The notes beneath the pieces are model-generated. The model had not been told where the DNA came from, ran no database searches, and saw nothing but the letters and a program-made list of their open reading frames with translations. Positions 1 to 10,532 of a stretch of DNA of 64,000 bases are shown piece by piece. Position numbers and translations under genes: made by a program. The number at the start of each line of letters is the position of its first letter. Position 1 is the stretch's first letter. Source of the DNA: Chrysopilus asiliformis (lineage: Eukaryota > Arthropoda > Insecta > Diptera > Rhagionidae); contig OZ035963.1 in the NCBI GenBank assembly GCA_964034945.1, positions 49,006,032 to 49,070,031 of the forward strand, in the 5' to 3' direction.

Positions 1-3000
1 TTAACGACAAGCCTCTAAAAATTCGAGGAAAATATTTCCCGAGTGGAACAGTTCTTGGAAATATTTTTCCTACTAAGAACAGGCCTCTAAAAATTCGAGA
101 AAAATATTTCCCGAGTGGAAAAGGTCTCGGAAAATTTTTTTTAACTAAGAACAAGCCTCTAAAAATTCGAGAAAAATATTTCCCGAGTGGAAAAGGTATT
201 GGAAATATTTTTCTTATTTAGAACAAACCTCTAAAAATTCGAGAAAAATATTTCCCGGGTGGAAAAGGTCTTGGAAATATTTTTCCTACTCAGAACAAGT
301 CTCTAAAAATTCGAGAAAAATATTTCCCGGGTGGAAAAGGTCTTGGAAATATTTTTCCTACTCAGAGAAAGCCTCTAAAAATTCGAGCAAAATATTTCCC
401 GAGTGGAAACGGTCTCGGAAATATTTTTCCTACTAAGAAAAAGCCTATAAAAATCCAAGAAAAATATTTCACGGATGGAAAAGTCTGGAAAATATTTTTC
501 CTACTAAGAAGAAGCTTCTAAAATTCGAGAAAAATATTTCCCGGGTGGAAAAGGTCTTGGAAATATTTTTCCTACTCGGAACAAGCCTCTAAAAATTCGA
601 GAAAAATATTTCGCTGGTGGAAAAGGTCTTGGAAATATTTTTCCTACTAAGAAAAAGCCTCTAAAAATTCGAGAAAAATATTTTCCGGATGGAAAAGGTC
701 TCGGAAATATTTTTCCTACTCAGAACCAGCCTCTAAAAATTCGAGAAAAATATTTCCCGGGTGGAAAAGTTCTCGGAAATATTTTTCCTACTAAAAACAA
801 GACTCTAAAAATTCGAGAAAAATATTTCCCGAATAGAAAAGGTCTCGGAAATATTTTTTCCACTAAGAAAAAGCCTCTAAAAATTTGAAAAAAATATTTC
901 CCCGGTGGAAAAGGTCTCGGAAATATTTTTCCTACTCAGAGCAAGCCTCTAAAAATTGGAGAAAAATATTTCCCCGGTGGAAAAGGTCTCGGAAATATTT
1001 TTCCTACTCAGAGCAAGCCTCTAAAAATTCGAAAAAAATATTTCCCGCTTAGAAAAGGTCTCAGAAATATTTTTCCTGCTAAGAACAAGTCTCTAAAAAT
1101 TCGAGAAAAATATTTCCCGAATAGAAAAGATCTCGGAAATATTTATTCCACTAAGAACAAGGCTCTAAAAATTCGAGAAAAATATTTCCCGAATAGAAAA
1201 GGTCTCGGAAATATTTTTTCCACTAAGAAAAAGCCTCTAAAAATTCGAGAAAAATATTTCCCGGGTGGAAAAGGTATTGAAAATATTTTTCTTATTAAGA
1301 ACAAGCCTCTAAAAATTCGAGAAAAATATTTCGCGGGTGGAAAAGGTCTCGGAAATATTTTTCCTACTAAGAAGAAGCCTCTAAAAATTCGAGAAAAATA
1401 TTTCCCGGATAAAAAAGGTCTCGGAAATATTTTTCCTACTAAGAACAAGCATCTAAAAATTCGAGAAAAATATTTCCGGGGTGGAAAAGGTCTCGGAAAT
1501 ATTTTTCCTACTAAGAACAAGCTTCTAAAAACTCGAGAAAAATATTTCCCGAATGGAAAAGGTCTTGGAAATATTTTTCCTACTAAGAACAAGCCTTTAA
1601 AAATTCGAGAAAAATATTTCCCGGGTGGAAAAGGTCTGGAAAATATTTTTCCTACTAAGAACAGGCCTCTAAAAATTCGATAAAAATATTTCCCGAGTGG
1701 AAAAGGTCTTGGAAATATTTTTCCTATTAAGAACAAGCCTCTAAAAATTCGAGAAAAATATTTTCCGAGTGGAAAAGGTCTTGGAAATATTTTTCCTACT
1801 AAGGACAAGCCTCTAAAAACTCGAGAAAAATATTTCCCGTGTCGAAAAGGTCTTGGAAATATTTTTCCTGCTAAGAAAAAGCCTCTAAAAATTCGAGAAA
1901 AATATTTCACGGATGGAAAAGTCTGGAAAATATTTTTCCTACTAAGAACAAGCTTCTAAAAACTCGAGAAAAATATTTCCCGTGTGGAAAAGGTCTTGGA
2001 AATATTTTTCCTGCTTAGAAAAAGCCTCTAAAAATTCGAGAAAAATATTTCACGGATGGAAAAGTCTGGAAAATATTTATTCCACTAAGAACAAGGCTCT
2101 AAAAATTCGAGAAAAATATTTCCCGAATAGAAAAGGTCTCGGAAATATTTTTTCCACTAAGAAAAAGCCTCTAAAAATTCGAGAAAAATATTTCCCGGGT
2201 GGAAAAGGTATTGAAAATATTTTTCTTATTAAGAACAAGCCTCTAAAAATTCGAGAAAAATATTTCGCGGGTGGAAAAGGTCTCGGAAATATTTTTCCTA
2301 CTAAGAAGAAGCCTCTAAAAATTCGAGAAAAATATTTCCCGGATAAAAAAGGTCTCGGAAATATTTTTCCTACTAAGAACAAGCATCTAAAAATTCGAGA
2401 AAAATATTTCCGGGGTGGAAAAGGTCTCGGAAATATTTTTCCTACTAAGAACAAGCTTCTAAAAACTCGAGAAAAATATTTCCCGAATGGAAAAGGTCTT
2501 GGAAATATTTTTCCTACTAAGAACAAGCCTTTAAAAATTCGAGAAAAATATTTCCCGGGTGGAAAAGGTCTGGAAAATATTTTTCCTACTAAGAACAAGC
2601 TTCTAAAAACTCGAGAAAAATATTTCCCGTGTGGAAAAGGTCTTGGAAATATTTTTCCTGCTTAGAAAAAGCCTCTAAAAATTCGAGAAAAATATTTCAC
2701 GGATGGAAAAGTCTGGAAAATATTTTTCCTACTAAGAACAAGCCTTTAAAAATTCGAGAAAAATATTTCCCGGGTGGATAAGGTCTCGGAAATATTTTTT
2801 CCACTAAGAACAAGCCTCCAAAAATTCGAGAAAAATATTTCCCGAATGGAAAAGGTCTCAGAAATATTTTTCCCAGTTAGAACAAGCCTCTAAAAACTCG
2901 AGAAAAATATTTCCCGGATGGAAAAGGTCTCAGAAATATTTTTCCTACTAAGAACAAGCCTCTAAAAACTCGAGAAAAATATTTCCCGTGTGGAAAAGGT

Positions 3001-5773
3001 CTTGGAAATATTTTTCCTGCTAAGAAAAAGCCTCTAAAAATTCGAGAAAAGTATTTCCCGAGTGGAAAAGGTATTGGAAATATTTTTCTTATTTAGAACG
3101 AACCTCTAAAAATTCGAGAAAAATATTTCCCGAATAGAAAAGGTCTCGGAAATATTTTTTCCACTAAGAAAAAGCCTCTAAAAATTTGAGAAAAATATTT
3201 CCCCGGTGGAAAAGGTCTCGGAAATATTTTTCCTACTCAGAGCAAGCCTCTAAAAATTGGAGAAAAATATTTCCCCGGTGGAAAAGGTCTCGGAAATATT
3301 TTTCCTACTCAGAGCAAGCCTCTAAAAATTCGTGAAAAATATTTCTTGGGTGGAAAAGGCCTCGGAAATATTTTTCCTACTAAGAACAAGCCTCTAAAAA
3401 TTCAAGGAAAATATTTCTTGGGTGGAAAAGGTCTCGGAAATATTTTTCCTACTCAGAACAAGCCTCTAAAAATTCGAAAAAAATATTTCCCGCTTAGAAA
3501 AGGTCTCAGAAATATTTTTCCTGCTAAGAACAAGTCTCTAAAAATTCGAGAAAAATATTTCCCGAATAGAAAAGATCTCGGAAATATTTATTCCACTAAG
3601 AACAAGGCTCTAAAAATTCGAGAAAAATATTTCCCGAATAGAAAAGGTCTCGGAAATATTTTTTCCACTAAGAAAAAGCCTCTAAAAATTCGAGAAAAAT
3701 ATTTCCCGGGTGGAAAAGGTATTGAAAATATTTTTCTTATTAAGAACAAGCCTCTAAAAATTCGAGAAAAATATTTCGCGGGTGGAAAAGGTCTCGGAAA
3801 TATTTTTCCTACTAAGAAGAAGCCTCTAAAAATTCGAGAAAAATATTTCCCGGATAAAAAAGGTCTCGGAAATATTTTTCCTACTAAGAACAAGCATCTA
3901 AAAATTCGAGAAAAATATTTCCGGGGTGGAAAAGGTCTCGGAAATATTTTTCCTACTAAGAACAAGCTTCTAAAAACTCGAGAAAAATATTTCCCGAATG
4001 GAAAAGGTCTTGGAAATATTTTTCCTACTAAGAACAAGCCTTTAAAAATTCGAGAAAAATATTTCCCGGGTGGAAAAGGTCTGGAAAATATTTTTCCTAC
4101 TAAGAACAGGCCTCTAAAAATTCGATAAAAATATTTCCCGAGTGGAAAAGGTCTTGGAAATATTTTTCCTATTAAGAACAAGCCTCTAAAAATTCGAGAA
4201 AAATATTTTCCGAGTGGAAAAGGTCTTGGAAATATTTTTCCTACTAAGGACAAGCCTCTAAAAACTCGAGAAAAATATTTCCCGTGTCGAAAAGGTCTTG
4301 GAAATATTTTTCCTGCTAAGAAAAAGCCTCTAAAAATTCGAGAAAAATATTTCACGGATGGAAAAGTCTGGAAAATATTTTTCCTACTAAGAACAAGCTT
4401 CTAAAAACTCGAGAAAAATATTTCCCGTGTGGAAAAGGTCTTGGAAATATTTTTCCTGCTTAGAAAAAGCCTCTAAAAATTCGAGAAAAATATTTCACGG
4501 ATGGAAAAGTCTGGAAAATATTTATTCCACTAAGAACAAGGCTCTAAAAATTCGAGAAAAATATTTCCCGAATAGAAAAGGTCTCGGAAATATTTTTTCC
4601 ACTAAGAAAAAGCCTCTAAAAATTCGAGAAAAATATTTCCCGGGTGGAAAAGGTATTGAAAATATTTTTCTTATTAAGAACAAGCCTCTAAAAATTCGAG
4701 AAAAATATTTCGCGGGTGGAAAAGGTCTCGGAAATATTTTTCCTACTAAGAAGAAGCCTCTAAAAATTCGAGAAAAATATTTCCCGGATAAAAAAGGTCT
4801 CGGAAATATTTTTCCTACTAAGAACAAGCATCTAAAAATTCGAGAAAAATATTTCCGGGGTGGAAAAGGTCTCGGAAATATTTTTCCTACTAAGAACAAG
4901 CTTCTAAAAACTCGAGAAAAATATTTCCCGAATGGAAAAGGTCTTGGAAATATTTTTCCTACTAAGAACAAGCCCTTAAAAATTCGAGAAAAATATTTCC
5001 CGGGTGGAAAAGGTCTGGAAAATATTTTTCCTACTAAGAACAAGCTTCTAAAAACTCGAGAAAAATATTTCCCGTGTGGAAAAGGTCTTGGAAATATTTT
5101 TCCTGCTTAGAAAAAGCCTCTAAAAATTCGAGAAAAATATTTCACGGATGGAAAAGTCTGGAAAATATTTTTCCTACTAAGAACAAGCCTTTAAAAATTC
5201 GAGAAAAATATTTCCCGGGTGGATAAGGTCTCGGAAATATTTTTTCCACTAAGAACAAGCCTCCAAAAATTCGAGAAAAATATTTCCCGAATGGAAAAGG
5301 TCTCAGAAATATTTTTCCCAGTTAGAACAAGCCTCTAAAAACTCGAGAAAAATATTTCCCGGATGGAAAAGGTCTCAGAAATATTTTTCCTACTAAGAAC
5401 AAGCCTCTAAAAACTCGAGAAAAATATTTCCCGTGTGGAAAAGGTCTTGGAAATATTTTTCCTGCTAAGAAAAAGCCTCTAAAAATTCGAGAAAAGTATT
5501 TCCCGAGTGGAAAAGGTATTGGAAATATTTTTCTTATTTAGAACGAACCTCTAAAAATTCGAGAAAAATATTTCCCGAATAGAAAAGGTCTCGGAAATAT
5601 TTTTTCCACTAAGAAAAAGCCTCTAAAAGTTCGAGAAAAATATTTCCCGGATAAAAAAGGTCTCGGAAATATTTTTCCTACTAAGAACAAGCCTCTAAAA
5701 ATTCGAGAAAAATATTTCCGGGGTGGAAAAGGCCTCGGAAATATTTTTGCTATTCAGCACAAGCCTGTAAAAA
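1..5773. repeat. 72-bp satellite array A
   Basis: About 80 head-to-tail copies of a 72-bp unit, running off the left window edge. Typical landmarks in order are AAGAACAAGCCTCTAAAAAT, TCGAGAAAAATATTTCCCGG, GTGGAAAAGGTCTCGG and AAATATTTTTCCTACT. Each unit holds an inverted repeat, GAAAAATATTTCC and GGAAATATTTTTC, about 17 bases apart, so every unit can fold as a hairpin. Because 72 is a multiple of three and common variants lack stops, both strands show long ORFs of a 24-residue repeat (for example 1143-1910 on the minus strand, 3346-4128 on the plus strand). I treat these as by-products, since they have no start context, shift frame at unit indels and are open on both strands. The array ends where the unit decays at AAGCCTGTAAAAATG. 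Confidence 0.97.
1018..5627. repeat. Higher-order duplication inside satellite A
   Basis: The stretch about 1018-3182 reappears at about 3463-5627, an offset of 2445 bp (34 units minus 3 bases), almost without differences; one seen is CCTTT near 2528 against CCCTT near 4973. Within each copy a further block of about 520 bp is repeated at an offset of 934 bp (1143, 2077, then 3588, 4522). Neighbouring units differ far more than units 2445 bp apart, which is the mark of recent unequal exchange of a multi-unit block. Confidence 0.9.
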
Positions 5774-6672
5774 TGAGTTCTTTTATAATGAATTCCAAGT
5801 TTCTCTTGTCACTCTTCCGTGGTAATTACCACGCCAAAATCTTCAATGAAACTTTCTATGACATAAAATAAAACCATTCAACTGCAATAAGTGACTATTA
5901 GTGGATACAAAAATTTGTAAGTAGAAGTTTTACTCTGTTCTGAAGTAAAACTGTAGCATTTCGTTGTCAAGATTCTCATTGAGTTGTGAACGATGTAATT
6001 AAATCAACATCAAGATTCAGACATCAGCATTAAACCTTCTATATTTTTCTTTTGCAAAAACTAGAAACAAGAAAACTTACGAATAAATAAAACGGAAAAC
6101 ATCGAAACAAAAGGCGACAAAATTCTCCAAATACGACTGACGACAAGGATTTTTCACCTGGTTGGTTATAATTCTTTTATGTAAAAAAGGTGTGAAAATA
6201 ATTTGTTATCTCAGCCGTATATCTGAATGATGCAAATGAAATATTATCTCATTAAGACCAATATTAGAATGTTGATTACATTATCTTAATTATGACGCCT
6301 TAAAGGTCTTTCATCCACGGTTTGTCGTTCTTTATACTCATTCCATTTGTGCCCAAAGTATGTACGGTTCCAAAGAAAAAAAAATATAGAAAATCTTCAC
6401 TCTAGGCGTCACCGTACATAATTCTCAATGGGTATATTTTTGAAGAAAAAGAGAACTTAAGATGATAACAAGTATTTCGTATATAACTGGAAGCTGTTGC
6501 CACAGTTAAATGTTTAAGAAGAACATGATTATCTGTTTACATAAGAATCCTTTATCCTCTCATTACCTCGTCTGTAAACATAATTAGCAATGCAATAATT
6601 CTGTAAATGTAAATATATTATCTCACATATTCCTAGATTTATGGGAAAAGCGGATTTCTAGAAACCTTAACT

Positions 6673-6674
<2 letters not shown>
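5774..6674. other. No gene seen; AT-rich intronic sequence
   Basis: Unique-looking AT-rich sequence between the satellite and the first receptor exon. I see no ORF, TIR or repeat here apart from the AC tract that follows. It is presumably intron of the receptor gene. Confidence 0.5.

Positions 6675-6712
<38 letters not shown>
6675..6712. repeat. (AC)n microsatellite
   Basis: An uninterrupted AC dinucleotide run of about 19 repeats, about 105 bases upstream of the receptor exon acceptor site. Confidence 0.95.
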
Positions 6713-6714
<2 letters not shown>

Positions 6715-6816
6715 ACATTTAAATATCCTTAATATCCTTACACAGTACACATTAAAGGAGTAGATTTTTATTCCTCTCTCTTCGTTTTGTGTAATAAAAA
6801 TCCTCTTTTTCAACAG

Positions 6817-6935
6817 GTCTCATTCTTCCTGTCATCCTACGTAGTGCCGCTGACGTTGATATGCTTTTTATACATGGGAATGTTGGCACGACTGTGGAAA
6901 GGTGCGCCCGGCTGTAAACCATCGGCGGAGTCAAG
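6817..6935 (+). CDS. AstA-R: Allatostatin-A receptor-like GPCR, exon with TM5
   Basis: Internal exon of a rhodopsin-class neuropeptide receptor. It is bounded by a pyrimidine-rich acceptor ending CAACAG (6811-6816) and a donor GTAAGA at 6936. The 119 bases give 39 codons plus two bases. They encode the end of extracellular loop 2, TM5 (FFLSSYVVPLTLICFLYMGM, with the conserved TM5 proline in YVVPL) and the start of intracellular loop 3 (LARLWKGAPGCKPSAES). The leftover AG joins G at 11416 to make Arg, so the next exon reads on in frame. The TM5 text and the RLW loop resemble insect allatostatin-A receptors, which are Gi/o-coupled galanin-receptor relatives of the plasma membrane that respond to FGL-amide peptides. 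Other galanin/allatostatin-type receptors are the alternative. No similarity search was run. Exons for TM1-4 lie outside the window. Confidence 0.85.
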
Positions 6936-7699
6936 GTAAGAAAATCCAAAGAAATCACTTGTTTCTGGTGTATGTTCTAAAACCCCGAGTAACAAATCTT
7001 TTTTAATATTATCCGTTTTATGAACATTCGCTAAGACACTTTTGTTGAAATTGTGTCGAGTTGTTATAAATGTTGACAAACCTTAGATAGGTTAAATCTC
7101 TATGCGAAATAAGGACAACTTGTGTAAAGAAGCGATTGCAGACGACATTTTCAAATCAGAATTTTATTATGTTTTTAAAGTATTTTTGACAAAAAACAAT
7201 AAATATTAGAGAGAAAACCTAAATTTACTCATCTGGACAAACTGTGTCGTCCATTGTCAAAAGCGGGACTGGCTTTTCAATTTCGGTGCATGAGTTCGAG
7301 CGTAGATTGTAACGGTACTTGGTTTACGTCTCTGCTGTATTAGCAATTTGACTGCAAACTACGCTAACCGTGTTGGCCGTGTCGGTTGATAATTACGTTC
7401 TCCTTACAGACCTTCTATTATCCTTACAGACTTTTTAATATCAGAATCAAACTCAGCGACCCCAAGAAACCACGAGATGAGATTATTTTCCGGAAAATTT
7501 GGGACAAACGATAATCACGTTCTCCTTACAGACCTTTTATTATCCTTACAGACTTTTTAAAATCAGAATCAAACTCAGCGACCCCAAGAAACTACCAGAT
7601 GAGATTTTTTTCCGGAAAATTTGAGACAAACGATAATCACGTTCTCCTTACAGACCTTCTATTATCCTTACAGACTTTTTAACATCAGAATTAAACTCA

Positions 7700-8042
7700 G
7701 CCAGCGTAGCTCAAGTGGTAAAGTACTTGATCCGTATTGCGGAGGTCGGTGGTTCAATTCCCGACTGTCGCACGCTGGGATTCAAGTCAATTCAACTTGC
7801 TTTACGAAATTAGTAGTGGTAGTTACTGATTGGTGCTAACGACATCATCGGTCTAGATTGCTATCACGGCCTCTGCTGTTGATGGGTTGCAACGTAAAAA
7901 CCTTACAAAGGTTGTAATTCATCCATGGTTCGCAATCCATGTAAAACTGTAGGGGCGAAAGCAGGGAAGAAATTGTTATGAAACCTCACTTGAGGCGGCC
8001 AAGGCTCTTCGAAAGCTGTAACGCCGAGGATGGAAAAGTGGG
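7700..8042 (+). mobile_element. tRNA-derived SINE, full head and body
   Basis: The head (7701-7778) is tRNA-like: CCAGCGT at 7701 pairs perfectly with ACGCTGG at 7772-7778, with box A and box B motifs between. The body follows to about 8036. A second copy without the tRNA head lies on the minus strand at 57461-57690. Short flanking repeats AACTCA (7694-7699 and 8043-8048) fit a LINE-mobilised target duplication, and the interrupted tandem unit around it reads through. D-arm pairing is poor, so this is a SINE head, not a functional tRNA gene. Confidence 0.82.
7708..7761 (+). promoter_or_regulatory. Pol III internal promoter (box A, box B) of the SINE
   Basis: Box A-like TAGCTCAAGTGG starts at 7707-7708, and box B-like GGTTCAATTCC is at 7751-7761. 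Their spacing is that of a tRNA gene. These are the usual internal promoter of tRNA-derived SINEs. Confidence 0.75.
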
Positions 8043-8805
8043 AACTCAACGAGCCCAAACATCACCAACTGAGATTTTTTCCTGAATATTTGAAGGAAAG
8101 AATAATCACGTTATCCTTACAGGACCTTTCGTTGTGCTTAGAGATATTTTAACGCCAGAAACAGACTCAGCGACCACAAAAGCCACCAATTGAGATTTTT
8201 TCCTGCGAATTTGAGGAAATCGATAGTCACGTCATCCTTATAGGACCTTCCGTTATCCTTACAAGGACGAAGTAGTAAAAATATTTTATTTTTACCGGAG
8301 TTACGTAGGGGAGACTGGGGTATTCTGGACCACGGGGAATTGCGGACCAGCGTCATTTTTTTTCCCCTAGTAGTGGTTGGTAGCTGCAAATAACTGTAAT
8401 CAGTTTGCCTCATGTTAAGCTAATTTTCCTAACAGTACTCGACTTGTGTATACGCACTATCACCTCGCTTCGATAGCAAATAGAAAAGTGATACTTCGAA
8501 ATTTTTTTTTTCACTTTGTGTTTCGCTTAAATTTAACCACATTTTTCGAGAATCAACTCAAGTAAATATATTGATAATATTCGCGGAGCCTTAAGCATTC
8601 AACACTGACAGGAAATTTTGCATGAAGTTTGCATTGTGTTACTAATAGCTGCCATATTGTAAAAAAGAGGATTCGGGGAATTGTGGACCACTTTTGTCGG
8701 GGAATTATGGACCACTCAATTCTTGACATTTGACAAGCAAACTTCGTGTATTTGATGCATATAAGTGTTTTTTCATGCAAAAACACAGCATTAGATTTTC
8801 GGCAA

Positions 8806-9198
8806 TCATACTAATATATAAAAAAAAATGAGTTGGTGTCTGTCTGTCTGTCTGTCTGTTCCTCTTTCACGCAAAAACGGCTGAACCGATTGTCTTGAAA
8901 TTTGGCATGAGTGTCTGTTGTAGTTCTGGTTCCAACATTGGCATACGGAAAAGGAGCGCGAGGGGTGGGGGGAGTAAGGGGAGGGGGTAAAGTGATTTCG
9001 AAACTTAGTTTTCCCTCTATGTTACTCTTTCGTGGGGAAACTACTGAACCGATTGACCTGAAATTTGGCATAGATGTTTGTCGGGGGTCCAGCCCCAACA
9101 TAGACCTATTAGAAAGTTTTTAAGTTCTTTCCGGTTTTCTTCGTATTCTAAAATTTAGACAAAAAGCATAACTCGGCAACGACGGGTATACAAGCTAG
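8806..9198 (+). mobile_element. Non-autonomous Helitron
   Basis: It begins TCATACTAATATATAAAA and ends CTAG, between host A (8805) and host T (9199), as Helitrons do. The 3' end has the fold-prone stretch CGGCAACGACGGG. Near the 5' end is a GTCT tract followed by the landmark GGCTGAACCGATTG. There is no Rep/helicase ORF. Near-identical 3' ends recur on the minus strand at 53735. Confidence 0.8.
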
Positions 9199-9200
9199 TT

Positions 9201-9539
9201 TCTAAATCGGCCGTTTTGACATCGCCAGAGGATGTAAATGACCTTCGTGAGAAGGCTGATATGAAGCGAAAGAGATTGGAGAGAAAAGGTGATAAACCAT
9301 AATCGAAAAAGCAAAAAGATCGTGTCAAATCGAAGACATCACAGAAGAAACAACCATCTTCAACCTATTGTGAGGTGGAAGAATACATCGATTTCTGCAT
9401 AATTTGTAAGAAAAATATGCCAAAAAAAATGAACCGCCGAAATACCATCCATTGCAACGTGTGCGATCGAGCTGTTCACTTGGGATGCTCCGGAATGACT
9501 GCAATTTACTGGACTTGCGAACATTGCGTTTCGGACTGA
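9201..9539 (+). pseudogene. Pogo-like transposase C-terminus with PHD finger (broken)
   Basis: One frame runs from 9201 to a TGA at 9537-9539 and is broken by TAA at 9300-9302. The first part is charged and lysine-rich (LTSPEDVNDLREK, then basic). The last part is a textbook C4HC3 PHD finger: CIIC, then CNVC, then HLGC, then CEHC. In insect pogo-type transposases such a finger often closes the protein after the DDE domain. The frame continues in phase into the bases left of the nested Helitron, so the Helitron landed in transposase coding sequence. The DDE core is absent. Confidence 0.75.
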
Positions 9540-9971
9540 TTTTCATTTTCACATTTTTCCATTTTTAATCGATTTACAAAGTGGTCCACAATACCCCGAG
9601 ATTTTTCAAAATCGCAAAAACGCCATTTTTGCACCAACTGATAAAACTTGTATAATTTAATACAATTTGACCGAACTGCTGTGACCCAAAGAAAGGTTAT
9701 TTATCGTACTACAAATTCAAGCTTTGAAATTTTCAGAAAAAGTTATTTTTTTGCGAGTTTTTAGCCAAAATGAAAATGCGGTCCAGAACACCCCAGTCTC
9801 CCCTATGTATGCGAAATTTCAAGTCAATCGAAATATCAAGTAATGTATGAAGTCAGTTAAAAATTAAATCACAAGATTTGACCCTGACAGATAAACAAAC
9901 AAACAAACACACAAAAAAACAACCTAAATAAAAGCTTTTAAAAACTGCAAAAAACCGTATCTATTGCCTAT

Positions 9972-10532
9972 TAGACATGGGTAACGCAGTAAAATTTCGT
10001 GCGCTGATACAGTAGCGCAAGCGCAGTACACTGTATCAGCGCAGTGCGTTAACGCAATTGTGCCATATGGCGCACCGGTTGGAACCATCGTCATTATGGC
10101 TGCGCTTTTTTGCCGCGCTGTCAATTCGTTGTGTGAAACAGTCAATTTTTCGATCAAGAGGAGGAACAAACAAAATAACTAAATACTGCGCTGTGTATCA
10201 TATGTATTTACAATAGACATGGGATACAGTGCTGAGTTGAGTTACTGCGCTAACAAGACCCATGAAAAGAGAATATGTACATAACAAGAAATTGTATTTT
10301 TGGGCTTGTCTATAAGTCAATATGCGAGAAAGCAAGACAAGGCGATATTTCCCCTCTATCGTATTGAATACATATGTAAAAATTTCCCCAACAGTTGGCT
10401 CAATAACCAAGTTGTTTCGTTTGACTCGTTTGCGTTATGTGCGCTATTGCGCTACTAAATATTTTATTCGCGTATCAGCGCACATAGCGCAGTACGCAAT
10501 GGCGCAACGCAGCGCTGCGTTACCCATGTCTA
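9972..10532. mobile_element. hAT-like MITE with 8-bp target duplication
   Basis: Perfect 18-bp terminal inverted repeats, TAGACATGGGTAACGCAG and its complement. They are flanked by TTGCCTAT at 9964-9971 and 10533-10540. Subterminal regions are rich in GCGC and CAGCGC motifs. An extra partial terminus, TAGACATGGGATACAG, sits inside at about 10213, suggesting a composite or rearranged copy. No transposase is present. Confidence 0.88.

Larger units (their letters stand above)
7390..8270 (+). repeat. Tandem ~118-bp repeat (family C body), split by a SINE
   Basis: Units carry the landmarks CACGTTCTCCTTACAGACCT, TCAGAATCAAACTCAGCGAC and GATTATTTTCCGGAAAATTT. Units sit at about 7390-7699 and resume at 8043-8270 after the SINE. 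The same unit makes the array at 17330-17640, and related single pieces occur near 25430-25560, 32835-33115 and 54890-55060. Confidence 0.85.
8308..9803 (+). mobile_element. Pogo-like DNA transposon, degenerate, with nested Helitron
   Basis: Terminal inverted repeats start GGGGAGACTGGGG (8308) and end CCCCAGTCTCCCC (9803), extending inward as TATTCTGGACC and its complement with a mismatch. TA is duplicated at 8306-8307 and 9804-9805; the empty site at about 18131 reads ACGTATG. The plus strand encodes a PHD-finger transposase tail (9201-9539), as in several insect pogo-like transposases. Most of the transposase is missing, and a Helitron lies at 8806-9198. Confidence 0.83.
8265..9960 (+). repeat. 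Family C tail, interrupted by a pogo-like element
   Basis: The tail reads CAAGGACGAAGTAG up to 8307, then resumes at 9804 and continues to about 9948 through a TTTGACC and ACAGATAAACAAACAAACA stretch and AAATAAAAGCTTTTAAAA. The intact counterpart is at 18096-18275 and a minus-strand copy at 48226-48390. The uninterrupted copy shows exactly what the pogo-like element split. Confidence 0.85.

Noticed and set aside
1143..5110. Long ORFs of a 24-residue repeat (KYFPGGKGLGNIFPTK-like, and the minus-strand KYFSRIFRG-like)
   Set aside because: They follow from a 72-bp satellite without stops. Both strands are open, identical ORFs recur at 2445 bp, and no start context, signal or domain is seen.
1..5773. 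CRISPR-like array
   Set aside because: No constant repeat with unrelated spacers; the whole 72-bp unit is homologous, and the genome is eukaryotic with introns.
7701..7778. Functional tRNA gene
   Set aside because: The acceptor stem and boxes A and B are good but D-arm and anticodon-arm pairing is poor, and the sequence continues into a dispersed SINE body.
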